In this document: positions 17,761 to 25,258 of the stretch, piece after piece
How positions within the stretch are numbered: the stretch's first letter is position 1
Layout of the letters: the number at the start of each line of letters is the position of its first letter
Assembly (NCBI GenBank): GCA_947366545.1
Contig: CANBAL010000011.1
Span: forward strand, 1 to 38,531
Source of the DNA: an uncultured Clostridia bacterium
GTDB lineage: Bacteria > Bacillota > Clostridia > Christensenellales > UBA1242
DNA length: 38,531 nt
Reading direction: 5' to 3'
Program-made: the position numbers and the translations under genes
The notes under the pieces: generated by a model
Seen by the model: only the letters and a program-made list of their open reading frames with translations
Databases searched by the model: none
Told to the model about the DNA's origin: nothing

Positions 17761-18760
17761 ATAAATAAATGATAACTTTTGCGAGTTCTAGTATTCCCAC
17801 CAAGGACAATATAACTGCAATGGCTGATGCTGTGATATCAACTAACCCTAAGTAGTTTTTCGTTTTTATATAATGAGTGGTGTTTGCCCCTGCATTGAAC
17901 ATAGCAAGTAGTGACACCCCTATTACGACTATAACTACCGCCGTCATTGCTGTTACAAAATATTCATTACCGCCATCAAGTGTCACCTTTTCAAGAATAA
18001 AATTGCAAATTTGTTTGCCATGATATATGAAAGTACTAATGCACATTAATATTATACCAAGACCAAAATTTCTTGTGCGTTTCACCTTCATAACATCATT
18101 ATCAGAGACAATGATTAAACTTGTCACAGTAGTAAGCAATGAAATCACTAAATAAAGAATATCAAGCACTTTTAAATCTATTCTTGAAGCAGCGCTGACA
18201 TCATAATGCAAAGTGTGAGCAAATACTGTTGCAGCAATCAAAACTCCTAATGTTAGCCCCAAAACAACAGCATGGGTAATAAATGTCTTTTTATCTTTAC
18301 TATAAAATAATTCTATTGTCCCTAGCACTAACATTATCCAGAAAAATACGCAAATATAATAGTAAATATTCCATGTATATGTAGTGGACAAGATTCCATA
18401 AGCAAAATATACAGACAATACTAATGCTAAAATATAACTGAAAAGTTTGATTATATTTTCATGCTTTTTAAGAAAATCAAAAAATTTACCCTTAAAAAGT
18501 GGAGTTTCTGATAAAGCCGCTTGCCCTTCTTGTGCTTTTTTCTTGGTTACCATATCGCTGATTAAAGAAATCGCTATACTTAAGCCGAATATTACCGCAA
18601 AAAGCAAGATACCAGCTGCAATTATTTTCGGACATACCAAGGAAGAAATGCCCAAAAAACGAAAGATTAAATCTAACAAAAACCCTACAAAGATTATAAG
18701 GGAAGAGAGCATTACTGCCCCCTTCCTTATGATTTTTAACCAATAAATACTTTTTTCCAT
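17759..18760 (-). CDS. Polytopic membrane protein of unknown function
   Basis: 333 residues, most of them in about eight or nine hydrophobic segments (for example SLIIFVGFLLDLIF, IIAAGILLFAVIFGLSI, LFSYILALVLSVYFAYGIL, VLGLTLGVLIAATVF). A short hydrophilic loop lies near residues 70-100. No transporter or enzyme motif is recognisable. GAGGA lies 7 nt before the ATG. It begins 13 nt after the InlB-repeat protein gene, so the two share a transcript and probably a function, for instance export, anchoring or substrate supply for the surface protein (inferred from context only). Confidence 0.75.
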   Translation of the reverse strand: MEKSIYWLKIIRKGAVMLSSLIIFVGFLLDLIFRFLGISSLVCPKIIAAGILLFAVIFGLSIAISLISDMVTKKKAQEGQAALSETPLFKGKFFDFLKKHENIIKLFSYILALVLSVYFAYGILSTTYTWNIYYYICVFFWIMLVLGTIELFYSKDKKTFITHAVVLGLTLGVLIAATVFAHTLHYDVSAASRIDLKVLDILYLVISLLTTVTSLIIVSDNDVMKVKRTRNFGLGIILMCISTFIYHGKQICNFILEKVTLDGGNEYFVTAMTAVVIVVIGVSLLAMFNAGANTTHYIKTKNYLGLVDITASAIAVILSLVGILELAKVIIYL

Positions 18761-18773
18761 AACTCGTCCTCAA

Positions 18774-21038
18774 TTACTCTGCTACGACTGGTTTCCATAC
18801 TGCATAAAGTGTTGTAACATCATTTGCTTTTGGAAGAACTGTAGCGTCTTCAAACTCAGCACTAGTAGCATCTGCCGTCCTAGCCCAGCCAGCAAAGGTA
18901 TAACCTTCTACTGCGTACTTAAGGCTTGCGGCAGCAGCTATCTTTGTTCCCCAATTATAATAAACAGTAAGATCTGTCTTTGTGTTGTCTTTATCTGTTG
19001 GATAATTGGAATTAAGCTCTACTATCTTTGAGAATACAGCATACATTTGAAGGTCACCCTCTGTTGTATTAAAGTAACTGTTCCACATGCTAGTTTGTCC
19101 TACAAATGCCCATCCAGCAAACTTATAGCCTGCAGGTACAGTGCCTGTAAACTGAGGTGCCACCTCAGAAAGGAAATCGCCATTTGCAACATTCGTCTTA
19201 GTTGTGTCAACCTTATAGGTGTCACCTTCGTAATGTCCAAATGATACATTTCTCTTAATTGTCTTGTCTTCGGATGAATGAGATGCTGAGTATTCCAGTA
19301 GGCCTGTCCTTGCAAGATCATAATTACCTAAATCAGCTTCAGAAATACCAAAAGTTGTTTTCAGCCAATTATTATATTCCCTTTCTTTCTTTAATAATCT
19401 AAGTAAATTTCCTTTACTTAAAATTTTTGTAGGTTCGCCTTTACCATCTTTAAGTGTACCATTAGCATATCTTCCATATACATTAGTATCGTATATACTA
19501 TAAGACCCCCCGCCAAGAACAAACTCAACTGGAACAGAAGGCTCATAACCTGTGTAAGTTGAACTATCTAGTCCACAAATTGAGAAGTCTAGTCCAAGGT
19601 ATGCAAAGTTTTCAGCCGCAACGCCACCAGGCATAACACCTATTCTTTTGCCAAGGCTATCTTCAAAGTGGAAATGATTCACTAGTGTGAAAAGTTCAGC
19701 GTTGTATGGTTCATTTCCAACCTTATATCTTGTATCAAATGTAGCAGCATTATCTACTAATTCTGATGGGTGACCTTTATACAATAGGTCATAAGCACCT
19801 TTACCTTCACAATACAAATCAAGCACATATGAGAATGAAAATCTATATTCTTGGAAAAGATTGAAAGCTGCAATCCACTTGTTATTTTTTTGCATTAATG
19901 CGATAAGTGATGCCCAGTCTGCTTCTGTATATTCAGTTTTAAGGAATTTTGCGAAATCATCGCTTTCTGCCAATGTTTGAAGATCTGCATAATTAACTAT
20001 ATATGTGTCATAATTATCTACTGTTAAATCTGGAACTAGGCTATAGTCATACCCCGTCACACGAGAACCTATATAAATTAACTTCTTGGATGAAACTGGA
20101 TTACCATTGCCATCCACCTCTCTTTGCAACATGTTGGAAGCCTTCTCTTGGTCGGCACCAAACATCAAGGTTAAATATTTTGACTTTTGCTTAGCATTAA
20201 ATTTTTTCATTGTTTGACTAATAGAAGAAGATTTAATATTTACATGATACTGCTCATCAGTTCCTTTGTAAATCTTTGTAAGCCTTGATTCTCCTACGCT
20301 TGTCTCTAATGCATGTGTTATCTTACTGACATCTTGTATACGATATTCAGCATTTGGTAAGGTGGCAAGTGCATAAACTGCGTAAAGATCACGAATTACT
20401 AACTGACTGCCTGGTAATACACCGGCAGCATCATCTTTCATAGTTTGTATTTTTGCCTTTACTTCCGTTAATTTATCTGAAAAAGCTTTATAAGGTTGGT
20501 CATCACCCTCGCTATAAGATTTTCCATTAATAAAGCCGTCTTCAAACCATTCATATGTTGCCGCACCATCTTCTATCATTACGACTTTATAATCTTCATC
20601 TTTAAGCCCTGCATAAATACCTATTGCAAAACCAACATAAGCATGGTGGTCAGCCACATAGAAATTAAATGTTGCTTTTTTATCTTCTGCTTTAAGTCTT
20701 TTTACGAGATCACAAATTTCCTGAATTTTTGCAGGTGTGAGATCATTATTCTGGGCATTACTGCCAGAAGTTGCGAAACCTAAATTGGTAAAGCCTTCAT
20801 TCTTTAATAAATCTATACCAGAATATGTTTTTCCCCTCTCAATATATGCGTAAGTTTGTCCACCATCTAAGATTGAGTCCATTGCCGCAAGTGTTGGTGG
20901 AATACTCGTACTGGTAAAAATTACATTATAGTTCTTACCTTCCTCGTCATTGTTGCCTTTTGGTAAAAACGACAAGCCGATTATTAATCCCGCAACAAGT
21001 ACGACCGCTGCTAACACTGTCCATAGTTTTTTATTCAT
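18774..21038 (-). CDS. Membrane-anchored extracellular protein with sialyltransferase-like motifs and InlB repeats
   Basis: 754 residues from the ATG at 21038 (AAAAGGGGGA upstream). Residues 5-25 form an uncleaved-looking hydrophobic anchor; the rest should be outside. The long middle region has VVMIEDGAATYEW (Glu156-Asp157-Gly158) and YKGHPSE (His423-Pro424), then a Gly-rich PGGVAAENF near 470. Bacterial sialyltransferase families GT38, GT52 and GT80 share D/E-D/E-G and H-P motifs, and in GT80 a GG-containing loop binds CMP. The resemblance is motif-level only. Residues ~630-750 are two InlB/Listeria repeats (GYKFAGW, GYTFAGW, LYAVW). No LPXTG is present. The membrane protein follows in the operon. 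The promoter has a G9 tract. An extracellular glycosyltransferase would need a nucleotide-sugar outside the cell, so the motifs may instead mark a degenerate binding domain. Confidence 0.7.
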   Translation of the reverse strand: MNKKLWTVLAAVVLVAGLIIGLSFLPKGNNDEEGKNYNVIFTSTSIPPTLAAMDSILDGGQTYAYIERGKTYSGIDLLKNEGFTNLGFATSGSNAQNNDLTPAKIQEICDLVKRLKAEDKKATFNFYVADHHAYVGFAIGIYAGLKDEDYKVVMIEDGAATYEWFEDGFINGKSYSEGDDQPYKAFSDKLTEVKAKIQTMKDDAAGVLPGSQLVIRDLYAVYALATLPNAEYRIQDVSKITHALETSVGESRLTKIYKGTDEQYHVNIKSSSISQTMKKFNAKQKSKYLTLMFGADQEKASNMLQREVDGNGNPVSSKKLIYIGSRVTGYDYSLVPDLTVDNYDTYIVNYADLQTLAESDDFAKFLKTEYTEADWASLIALMQKNNKWIAAFNLFQEYRFSFSYVLDLYCEGKGAYDLLYKGHPSELVDNAATFDTRYKVGNEPYNAELFTLVNHFHFEDSLGKRIGVMPGGVAAENFAYLGLDFSICGLDSSTYTGYEPSVPVEFVLGGGSYSIYDTNVYGRYANGTLKDGKGEPTKILSKGNLLRLLKKEREYNNWLKTTFGISEADLGNYDLARTGLLEYSASHSSEDKTIKRNVSFGHYEGDTYKVDTTKTNVANGDFLSEVAPQFTGTVPAGYKFAGWAFVGQTSMWNSYFNTTEGDLQMYAVFSKIVELNSNYPTDKDNTKTDLTVYYNWGTKIAAAASLKYAVEGYTFAGWARTADATSAEFEDATVLPKANDVTTLYAVWKPVVAE

Positions 21039-21060
21039 ATTTCCCCCTTTTAGTAAAATG

Positions 21061-21091
21061 AGTGTAACATAAAACTCCCCCCCCCAGTCAA
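21061..21091 (-). promoter_or_regulatory. Promoter with G9 tract in the -35/-10 spacer (candidate phase-variable)
   Basis: On the minus strand TTGACT (21086-21091) is followed directly by nine G (C run at 21077-21085), then AGTTTTATGT and TACACT (21061-21066), itself an extended -10 (TGTTACACT). The spacer is 19 nt with nine G; loss of two G would give the optimal 17. It drives the InlB-repeat protein, whose ATG is at 21038. Confidence 0.55.
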
Positions 21092-21138
21092 ATGTTTTTC
21101 GCACAAGTTGTAGAATTTTTTGTTTTTTTGTTCACAAC

Positions 21139-21174
21139 AAAAAAAAGAGAGAGTACTTTTCATACTCTCTCTTT
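21139..21174 (-). terminator. Terminator after tRNA-Lys
   Basis: AAAGAGAGAGTA...TACTCTCTCTTT hairpin with a 7-nt loop and a long T run, a few nt downstream of the tRNA CCA. Confidence 0.9.
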
Positions 21175-21178
21175 GATT

Positions 21179-21254
21179 TGGTGGACTTGCGGGGACTCGA
21201 ACCCCGGACCCATTGATTAAGAGTCAATTGCTCTACCAACTGAGCTACAAGTCC
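21179..21254 (-). tRNA. tRNA-Lys (anticodon CTT)
   Basis: Cloverleaf worked out by hand: acceptor GGACTTG/CAAGTCC, D stem GCTC/GAGC, anticodon stem ATTGA/TCAAT with loop CTCTTAA (anticodon CTT), T stem CGGGG/CCCCG with loop TTCGAGT, discriminator A, and an encoded CCA. 76 nt including CCA. Confidence 0.96.
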
Positions 21255-21326
21255 GTGTTGACGGCTCATCAAAGCATGAAGATTTAATGACCCCGACTTT
21301 ATTACATAATAAAGTTTACAAGGGCT

Positions 21327-21355
21327 ATTATACTCACATTTTTTGCCCTTGTCAA
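21327..21355 (-). promoter_or_regulatory. tRNA-Lys promoter, full consensus
   Basis: TTGACA (21350-21355), 17 nt, TATAAT (21327-21332) on the minus strand. The leader of about 65 nt contains a palindrome ACTTTATTATGTAATAAAGT-like stem around 21296-21315. Confidence 0.85.
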
Positions 21356-21386
21356 TCATTTTTTCGCTTTATATCAAATTTATTCC

Positions 21387-21566
21387 CTATTCGTCATCTT
21401 CTACTGAGGTTATGCTGCCGTACATACGCTCAAAGTCGTTGATGTATTTTCGTATCATCATCTCTATCTCTTTGTTCTTTGTCCTTCCATAAAATTTTGC
21501 TGTATACGACAACTTATTTAACAGACTTCTTGGTATACGCAATGTAAATCTTGGGTAGTTACTCAT
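21387..21566 (-). CDS. Arc/MetJ-type ribbon-helix-helix DNA-binding protein
   Basis: 59 residues, found by translating the gap between tRNA-Lys and rsmD. The N-terminal strand YPRFTLRIP, then RSLLNKLSYTAKFYGRTKNKEIEMMIRKYINDFE, matches the Arc-type ribbon-helix-helix: one beta strand followed by two helices with the RTKNKEIE turn. Such proteins dimerise and bind tandem operator half-sites. AAAAGGAG precedes the ATG at 21566. It is divergent from rsmD, and tandem TTTGACG repeats lie in the shared upstream region, so autoregulation is plausible. No toxin gene is adjacent, which argues against a simple antitoxin role. Confidence 0.8.
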   Translation of the reverse strand: MSNYPRFTLRIPRSLLNKLSYTAKFYGRTKNKEIEMMIRKYINDFERMYGSITSVEDDE

Positions 21567-21624
21567 TTTTTTCTCCTTTTAGTATAACTCTCATTTTACT
21601 TTGCGTAACGCGGTTTAGTGTCGA

Positions 21625-21642
21625 TTTGACGCCAGTTTGACG
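21625..21642 (+). promoter_or_regulatory. Tandem TTTGACG repeats, candidate operator
   Basis: TTTGACG occurs at 21625-21631 and 21636-21642, start-to-start spacing 11 bp, i.e. one helical turn on the same face, between the ribbon-helix-helix gene and rsmD. Confidence 0.4.
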
Positions 21643-21668
21643 GCACCCTTTTTATGCTGTCAACTATT

Positions 21669-21696
21669 TTGATTATATATTTTTTTGTGTTATAAT
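21669..21696 (+). promoter_or_regulatory. rsmD promoter, extended -10, leaderless type
   Basis: TTGATT (21669-21674), 16 nt, TGT-TATAAT (-10 at 21691-21696), then ATATTT and the rsmD ATG at 21703. Confidence 0.65.
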
Positions 21697-21702
21697 ATAT
21701 TT

Positions 21703-22233
21703 ATGAGAGTTACTGCAGGGAAATACAAGGGCAGACTATTAATTAATAATAAATATCAGCATATAAGACCTACTGCTGATATTGTTAAGCAGGCCCTATT
21801 TAACAAGCTTACTATTGAGATTTTAGATGCTAAGGTGCTTGACCTCTTCTCTGGAAGTGGAGCACTTGGAATTGAGGCGATAAGCAGAGGTGCCAGTGAA
21901 GCCGTTTTTGTAGACGCAGACAAGCGCAGTGTGGATTACACAAAAGCAAACCTTAAAAATCTTGGCATTACTGCAAAGGTACTCCACCTCTCCTTTGACG
22001 CAGCCTTAAATCTATTAAAGGGGCAACAATTTGACATAATCCTTCTTGACCCTCCATACAAAAGTGAGTTGTATTTGCCAGCACTGGAACTTATTTCAAA
22101 ATTAAATCTTTTAAGTGACAATGGCATAATTGTTTGTGAGCATGATAAAGACTACACTCTTCCTCTTGGCGATTTTAGGCTTTTAGATGAAAAAAGATAT
22201 GGAATTAAAAAATTATCCTATTTAATAAAATAA
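21703..22233 (+). CDS. rsmD: 16S rRNA (guanine966-N2)-methyltransferase RsmD
   Basis: Class I SAM methyltransferase that modifies G966 of 16S rRNA. MRVTAGKYKGRLL is the typical start, followed by RPTADIVKQALFN, motif I VLDLFSGSGALGIEAISRGA and the catalytic DPPY (LLDPPYKSE). 176 residues from the ATG at 21703, chosen because the family starts there; an upstream in-frame ATG at 21685 would overlap the promoter. coaD, the frequent neighbour, is absent. No Shine-Dalgarno. Confidence 0.94.
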   Translation: MRVTAGKYKGRLLINNKYQHIRPTADIVKQALFNKLTIEILDAKVLDLFSGSGALGIEAISRGASEAVFVDADKRSVDYTKANLKNLGITAKVLHLSFDAALNLLKGQQFDIILLDPPYKSELYLPALELISKLNLLSDNGIIVCEHDKDYTLPLGDFRLLDEKRYGIKKLSYLIK

Positions 22234-22256
22234 AAAGCGTGGAAACACGCTTTTTT
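22232..22256. terminator. Bidirectional terminator between rsmD and the glycerophosphodiesterase gene
   Basis: AAAAGCGTG-GAAA-CACGCTTTTTT hairpin between two convergent genes. Confidence 0.9.
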
Positions 22257-22267
22257 CTTTCTTTTTA

Positions 22268-22996
22268 TTAAATTTTTGGTTCAAAATCTTCAAATATTAC
22301 ATTATCGCAATATTTTACGACCTTTAAATACTCCCCTTGATTACGCACTGTCCATGCAAGAAGTGGAAGTTTTTTGTACTTTTTCACATATCTATTTGGC
22401 AGTGTCCTTGCCTCATATGATATAAAATCAGGGTGAGATGTTTTCTTATTTAGCAGCATCCTTTTAAGAGCAAACTTTTGGAAGAATGGCATCTTCTCGC
22501 CTTTCAGATAGCCCGCCAGTTGTCCTCTTGGGATTTGTGGTGCGTGGTTATAAAAATAACTAAGCACAAAAGGATTAAAAGACTGAACTGCATATTCGCC
22601 TTTATAGTCTTTGAGAAGTTCTATCACTTTTTTCTCAAGCTCGCCTACCTTATTTTTATTTTTAATCTCAATTAAAAGTGGAGTCCTGCCGTCAACAAAT
22701 TTTAGTACCTCCTCAAAAGTAGGTATTCTCTCTTTTGTTCCACTTAATTGAAGAATATCAAGGTCGGCTTTCGTCAAGAACTTTATATATCCGTCATTGC
22801 CAGTAAGGCGGGACAGAGATTCGTCATGAAATACCACTGGTGTACCATCGCTTAGCATCTGCACATCTATCTCTATTGGATAGCCAGCGTCTATCGCTTT
22901 TTGAAATGCTGGAAGGGAATTTTCGGGGGTTTGCTTATCGTGCAAGCCACGATGCGCTATCGGCATTGACACTAGCCATGAATTAAAAATCTCCAT
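22268..22996 (-). CDS. Glycerophosphodiester phosphodiesterase
   Basis: 242 residues of GDPD TIM-barrel type: catalytic AHRGLHDKQTPENSLPAF (His15, Arg16), IEIDVQMLSDGTPVVFHDE with the metal-binding Glu/Asp and second His, and LLIEIKNK. It hydrolyses deacylated phospholipids to glycerol-3-phosphate plus an alcohol. No signal peptide, so cytosolic. AGAGG precedes the ATG. Single-gene unit. Confidence 0.93.
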   Translation of the reverse strand: MEIFNSWLVSMPIAHRGLHDKQTPENSLPAFQKAIDAGYPIEIDVQMLSDGTPVVFHDESLSRLTGNDGYIKFLTKADLDILQLSGTKERIPTFEEVLKFVDGRTPLLIEIKNKNKVGELEKKVIELLKDYKGEYAVQSFNPFVLSYFYNHAPQIPRGQLAGYLKGEKMPFFQKFALKRMLLNKKTSHPDFISYEARTLPNRYVKKYKKLPLLAWTVRNQGEYLKVVKYCDNVIFEDFEPKI

Positions 22997-23181
22997 ATTT
23001 ACCTCTAATAAATTTTATAACATTATACCACATCTTTCCTCATTTGCCAAACATTTATTAATATTGTATGTAATTCTTTTTTCTTTTATCGCTGTTTTTG
23101 TCATTTATTATCCCCTTTTTACTTTACTTTTTTTATGTGTTTTTTTATAATAATTAAGCATACTAACTTAAGGAGAAAAAT

Positions 23182-24339
23182 ATGGTTGTAACCGTTGTTT
23201 GCGATGTACTTGGTGCAGAAACAAATGGAACCGTTGTTGCATCAAAAAATTTGATTAACTTTTTGAAAAGTAAAGGGCACGAAGTAAGAGTGCTTTGCCC
23301 AGAAATTGAAATGATGGGAAAGGAAGGCTACTATGTTGTGCCAATCCATAACTTTGGAAAGCCACTAAACAATTATGTTAAAAAAGTGGGCGTATCACTT
23401 GCAAAACCAGACAAACGCATTATTCGCCAAGCACTTAAAGGCGCTGATGTTGTGCATATTATCGTTCCTCTTAGCCTTGGCCTTGCCACCGCAAAAATTG
23501 CTCACAAAATGGGAATCCCTATCACCGCAGGCTTTCATATGCAAGCACAAAATCTTACCTCTCATCTTAAAATTGACAAACTTGCACTTGCAAACTATGC
23601 CGTATATCAATATATTTATAAGCACCTTTACCGCTACTGCAGTGCTATTCACTACCCCACCGATTTTATTAGAGGAATTTTTGAAACTAATATCAAGAAA
23701 ATTACACCTGCACATGTGATCTCTAATGGCGTGCATGCCTATGTAAAGAAAAAAGAGGTAGAAAAGCCAGAAGAACTGAAAGATAAAATTGTAATACTCT
23801 CCACTGGCAGATATGGAAAAGAAAAGAGCCAAGATACACTTATTAAAGCGGTTGCACTTTCAAAGTACAAAGACAAGATACAAATCATTTTAGCAGGACT
23901 TGGTCCTAAGGAAGACAAGTATAGAAAACTTGCCAACAAACTTTCAGTAAACTGTACGCTTAAAGTTTTTCCTCGAATGGAAATCATTGATGTCTTAAAT
24001 TACTGCGACCTTTATGTACACCCTGCTGATGTAGAACTTGAAGGTATCGCCTGTCTTGAAGCCGTGGTTTGCGGAAAACTTACCATAGTCTCAGATTCTA
24101 AATATTCTGCTACAAAAGGTTTTGCAGTAGACCAGCGTTGTATTTTCCATAAACGAGACCCTGAGGATCTTGCAAGGGTTATCGACTACTGGATAGAACA
24201 CCCAGAAGACAAGGCATTATGCGAAAAAGAATATTTTGCAAGCGCACACAACTTTAACTTAGACGAATGCATGCAAGAAATGGAAGATATGCTTTATGAA
24301 GTAACAAAAAAAACACCGTACAAAGAAATAAAAAATTAG
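23182..24339 (+). CDS. Glycosyltransferase family 4 protein (possible glycolipid synthase)
   Basis: GT-B retaining glycosyltransferase, 385 residues. The N-terminal acceptor domain has HIIVPLSLGLATAKIAHKMGIPITAGFHMQ. The C-terminal donor domain has ILSTGRYGKEKSQDTLIKA and the E-x7-E motif ELEGIACLEAV. The N-terminal ETNGTVVASKNLINFLKSKGHEV resembles diacylglycerol glucosyltransferases of Gram-positive bacteria, which make membrane glycolipids, but acceptor and sugar cannot be fixed from sequence. AAGGAG precedes the ATG, and a TATAAT lies at 23146-23151. Stands alone. Confidence 0.88.
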   Translation: MVVTVVCDVLGAETNGTVVASKNLINFLKSKGHEVRVLCPEIEMMGKEGYYVVPIHNFGKPLNNYVKKVGVSLAKPDKRIIRQALKGADVVHIIVPLSLGLATAKIAHKMGIPITAGFHMQAQNLTSHLKIDKLALANYAVYQYIYKHLYRYCSAIHYPTDFIRGIFETNIKKITPAHVISNGVHAYVKKKEVEKPEELKDKIVILSTGRYGKEKSQDTLIKAVALSKYKDKIQIILAGLGPKEDKYRKLANKLSVNCTLKVFPRMEIIDVLNYCDLYVHPADVELEGIACLEAVVCGKLTIVSDSKYSATKGFAVDQRCIFHKRDPEDLARVIDYWIEHPEDKALCEKEYFASAHNFNLDECMQEMEDMLYEVTKKTPYKEIKN

Positions 24340-24360
24340 GAAATTATTTCCTAATTTTTT
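24331..24360. terminator. Bidirectional terminator between the glycosyltransferase and SDR genes
   Basis: AAAAATTAGGAAA and TTTCCTAATTTTT arms; it includes the glycosyltransferase stop codon. Confidence 0.85.
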
Positions 24361-24385
24361 TATTTACAATAAACTTAATTATATT

Positions 24386-25114
24386 CTACTTTAAGGTAAA
24401 CCCTCCGTCAACCGCCAGTACTTGACCTGTAATATAGGAGGCCCTATCTGAAAGCAAGAATTCTATTGCATCAGCAATTTCATTAGGCTTTCCCACCCTT
24501 TTTATTATAGAAACATCCGTTGTCCAACTAGGATCTTCGCCAGTACTGTCAGTAAGAGGTGTATCAATTAGCCCTGGTGCAACAGCGTTTACTCTAACAT
24601 CTTCCTTAAAATATCTAGCAAAAGATTTTGTAAGGGAAATGATCCCTGCTTTTGTGGCAGAATAGATAACTGCATAAGGTTCACCTATGATCCCATCAAC
24701 AGATGTTAGAGTTACAATACTCCCTTTATGTGAAGTATCTTTAATAAGATTTCCTAGTATATTTAAACATCTAAAAGTTCCTTTCAAATTCACATCTATC
24801 GTTCTATCAATGTTCTTATCTGTTATATAATCAATTCCACAAGGCAATGGCATTATTCCAGCATTGCACACCAAATAATCTAGTCTACCGAATTTTTCTA
24901 TAACAAGTTGCTTTAAAGATATAACATCACTTTTTTTCGAAATATCACATTTACAAAACATAACATTCTCTGGTTTTGAAAAATTTGTTTCTATAAATTC
25001 ATCATCAATTTCTTTATAGTCATTAATTACAACAAAATTATTCCTTGCAAGTTTTTGTGCTGTGGCCAATCCAATACCACTTGTCGAGCCTGTTACCAAA
25101 CATACCTTTTTCAC
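24386..25114 (-). CDS. Short-chain dehydrogenase/reductase (SDR)
   Basis: Classical SDR with the Rossmann TGxxxGIG (LVTGSTSGIGLATA), NAG (CNAGIMPLP), catalytic Ser (TLTSVDG) and YxxxK (VIYSATKAGI). The C-terminus is VNAVAPGLIDTPL and SYITGQVLAVDGGFTLK, the pattern of FabG-like oxidoreductases. I start at the GTG at 25114 because AAAGGAG lies 6 nt upstream and the protein begins MKKVCLVTG; a TTG six codons earlier would bury the ribosome binding site. 242 residues. An extended -10 TGTTATAAT lies upstream. Substrate unknown; not in a fatty-acid cluster, so not FabG by context. Confidence 0.9.
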   Translation of the reverse strand: MKKVCLVTGSTSGIGLATAQKLARNNFVVINDYKEIDDEFIETNFSKPENVMFCKCDISKKSDVISLKQLVIEKFGRLDYLVCNAGIMPLPCGIDYITDKNIDRTIDVNLKGTFRCLNILGNLIKDTSHKGSIVTLTSVDGIIGEPYAVIYSATKAGIISLTKSFARYFKEDVRVNAVAPGLIDTPLTDSTGEDPSWTTDVSIIKRVGKPNEIADAIEFLLSDRASYITGQVLAVDGGFTLK

Positions 25115-25202
25115 TTTCTTCTCCTTTAACAAATTTATTATAACACAAAAAACTTGCCGTGTATCATTTTTTTATATTTTTCTGAATGTTATATAAAAAA
25201 AT

Positions 25203-25233
25203 AAAAGAGTAGGCCGAATGCTTACTCTTTTTT
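25203..25233 (-). terminator. Terminator after the M1-type peptidase gene
   Basis: AAAAGAGTA and TACTCTTTT arms with an 11-nt loop and downstream T-rich tract on the minus strand. Confidence 0.8.
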
Positions 25234-25258
25234 ATGGTTGTGCAGTTTATTGGCAGGC

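Noticed and set aside
21132..21359. 75-residue minus-strand ORF
   Set aside because: It reads through the tRNA-Lys gene, its terminator and its promoter.
23395..23987. Minus-strand ORFs inside the glycosyltransferase gene
   Set aside because: Antisense shadows of a well-supported GT4 gene.
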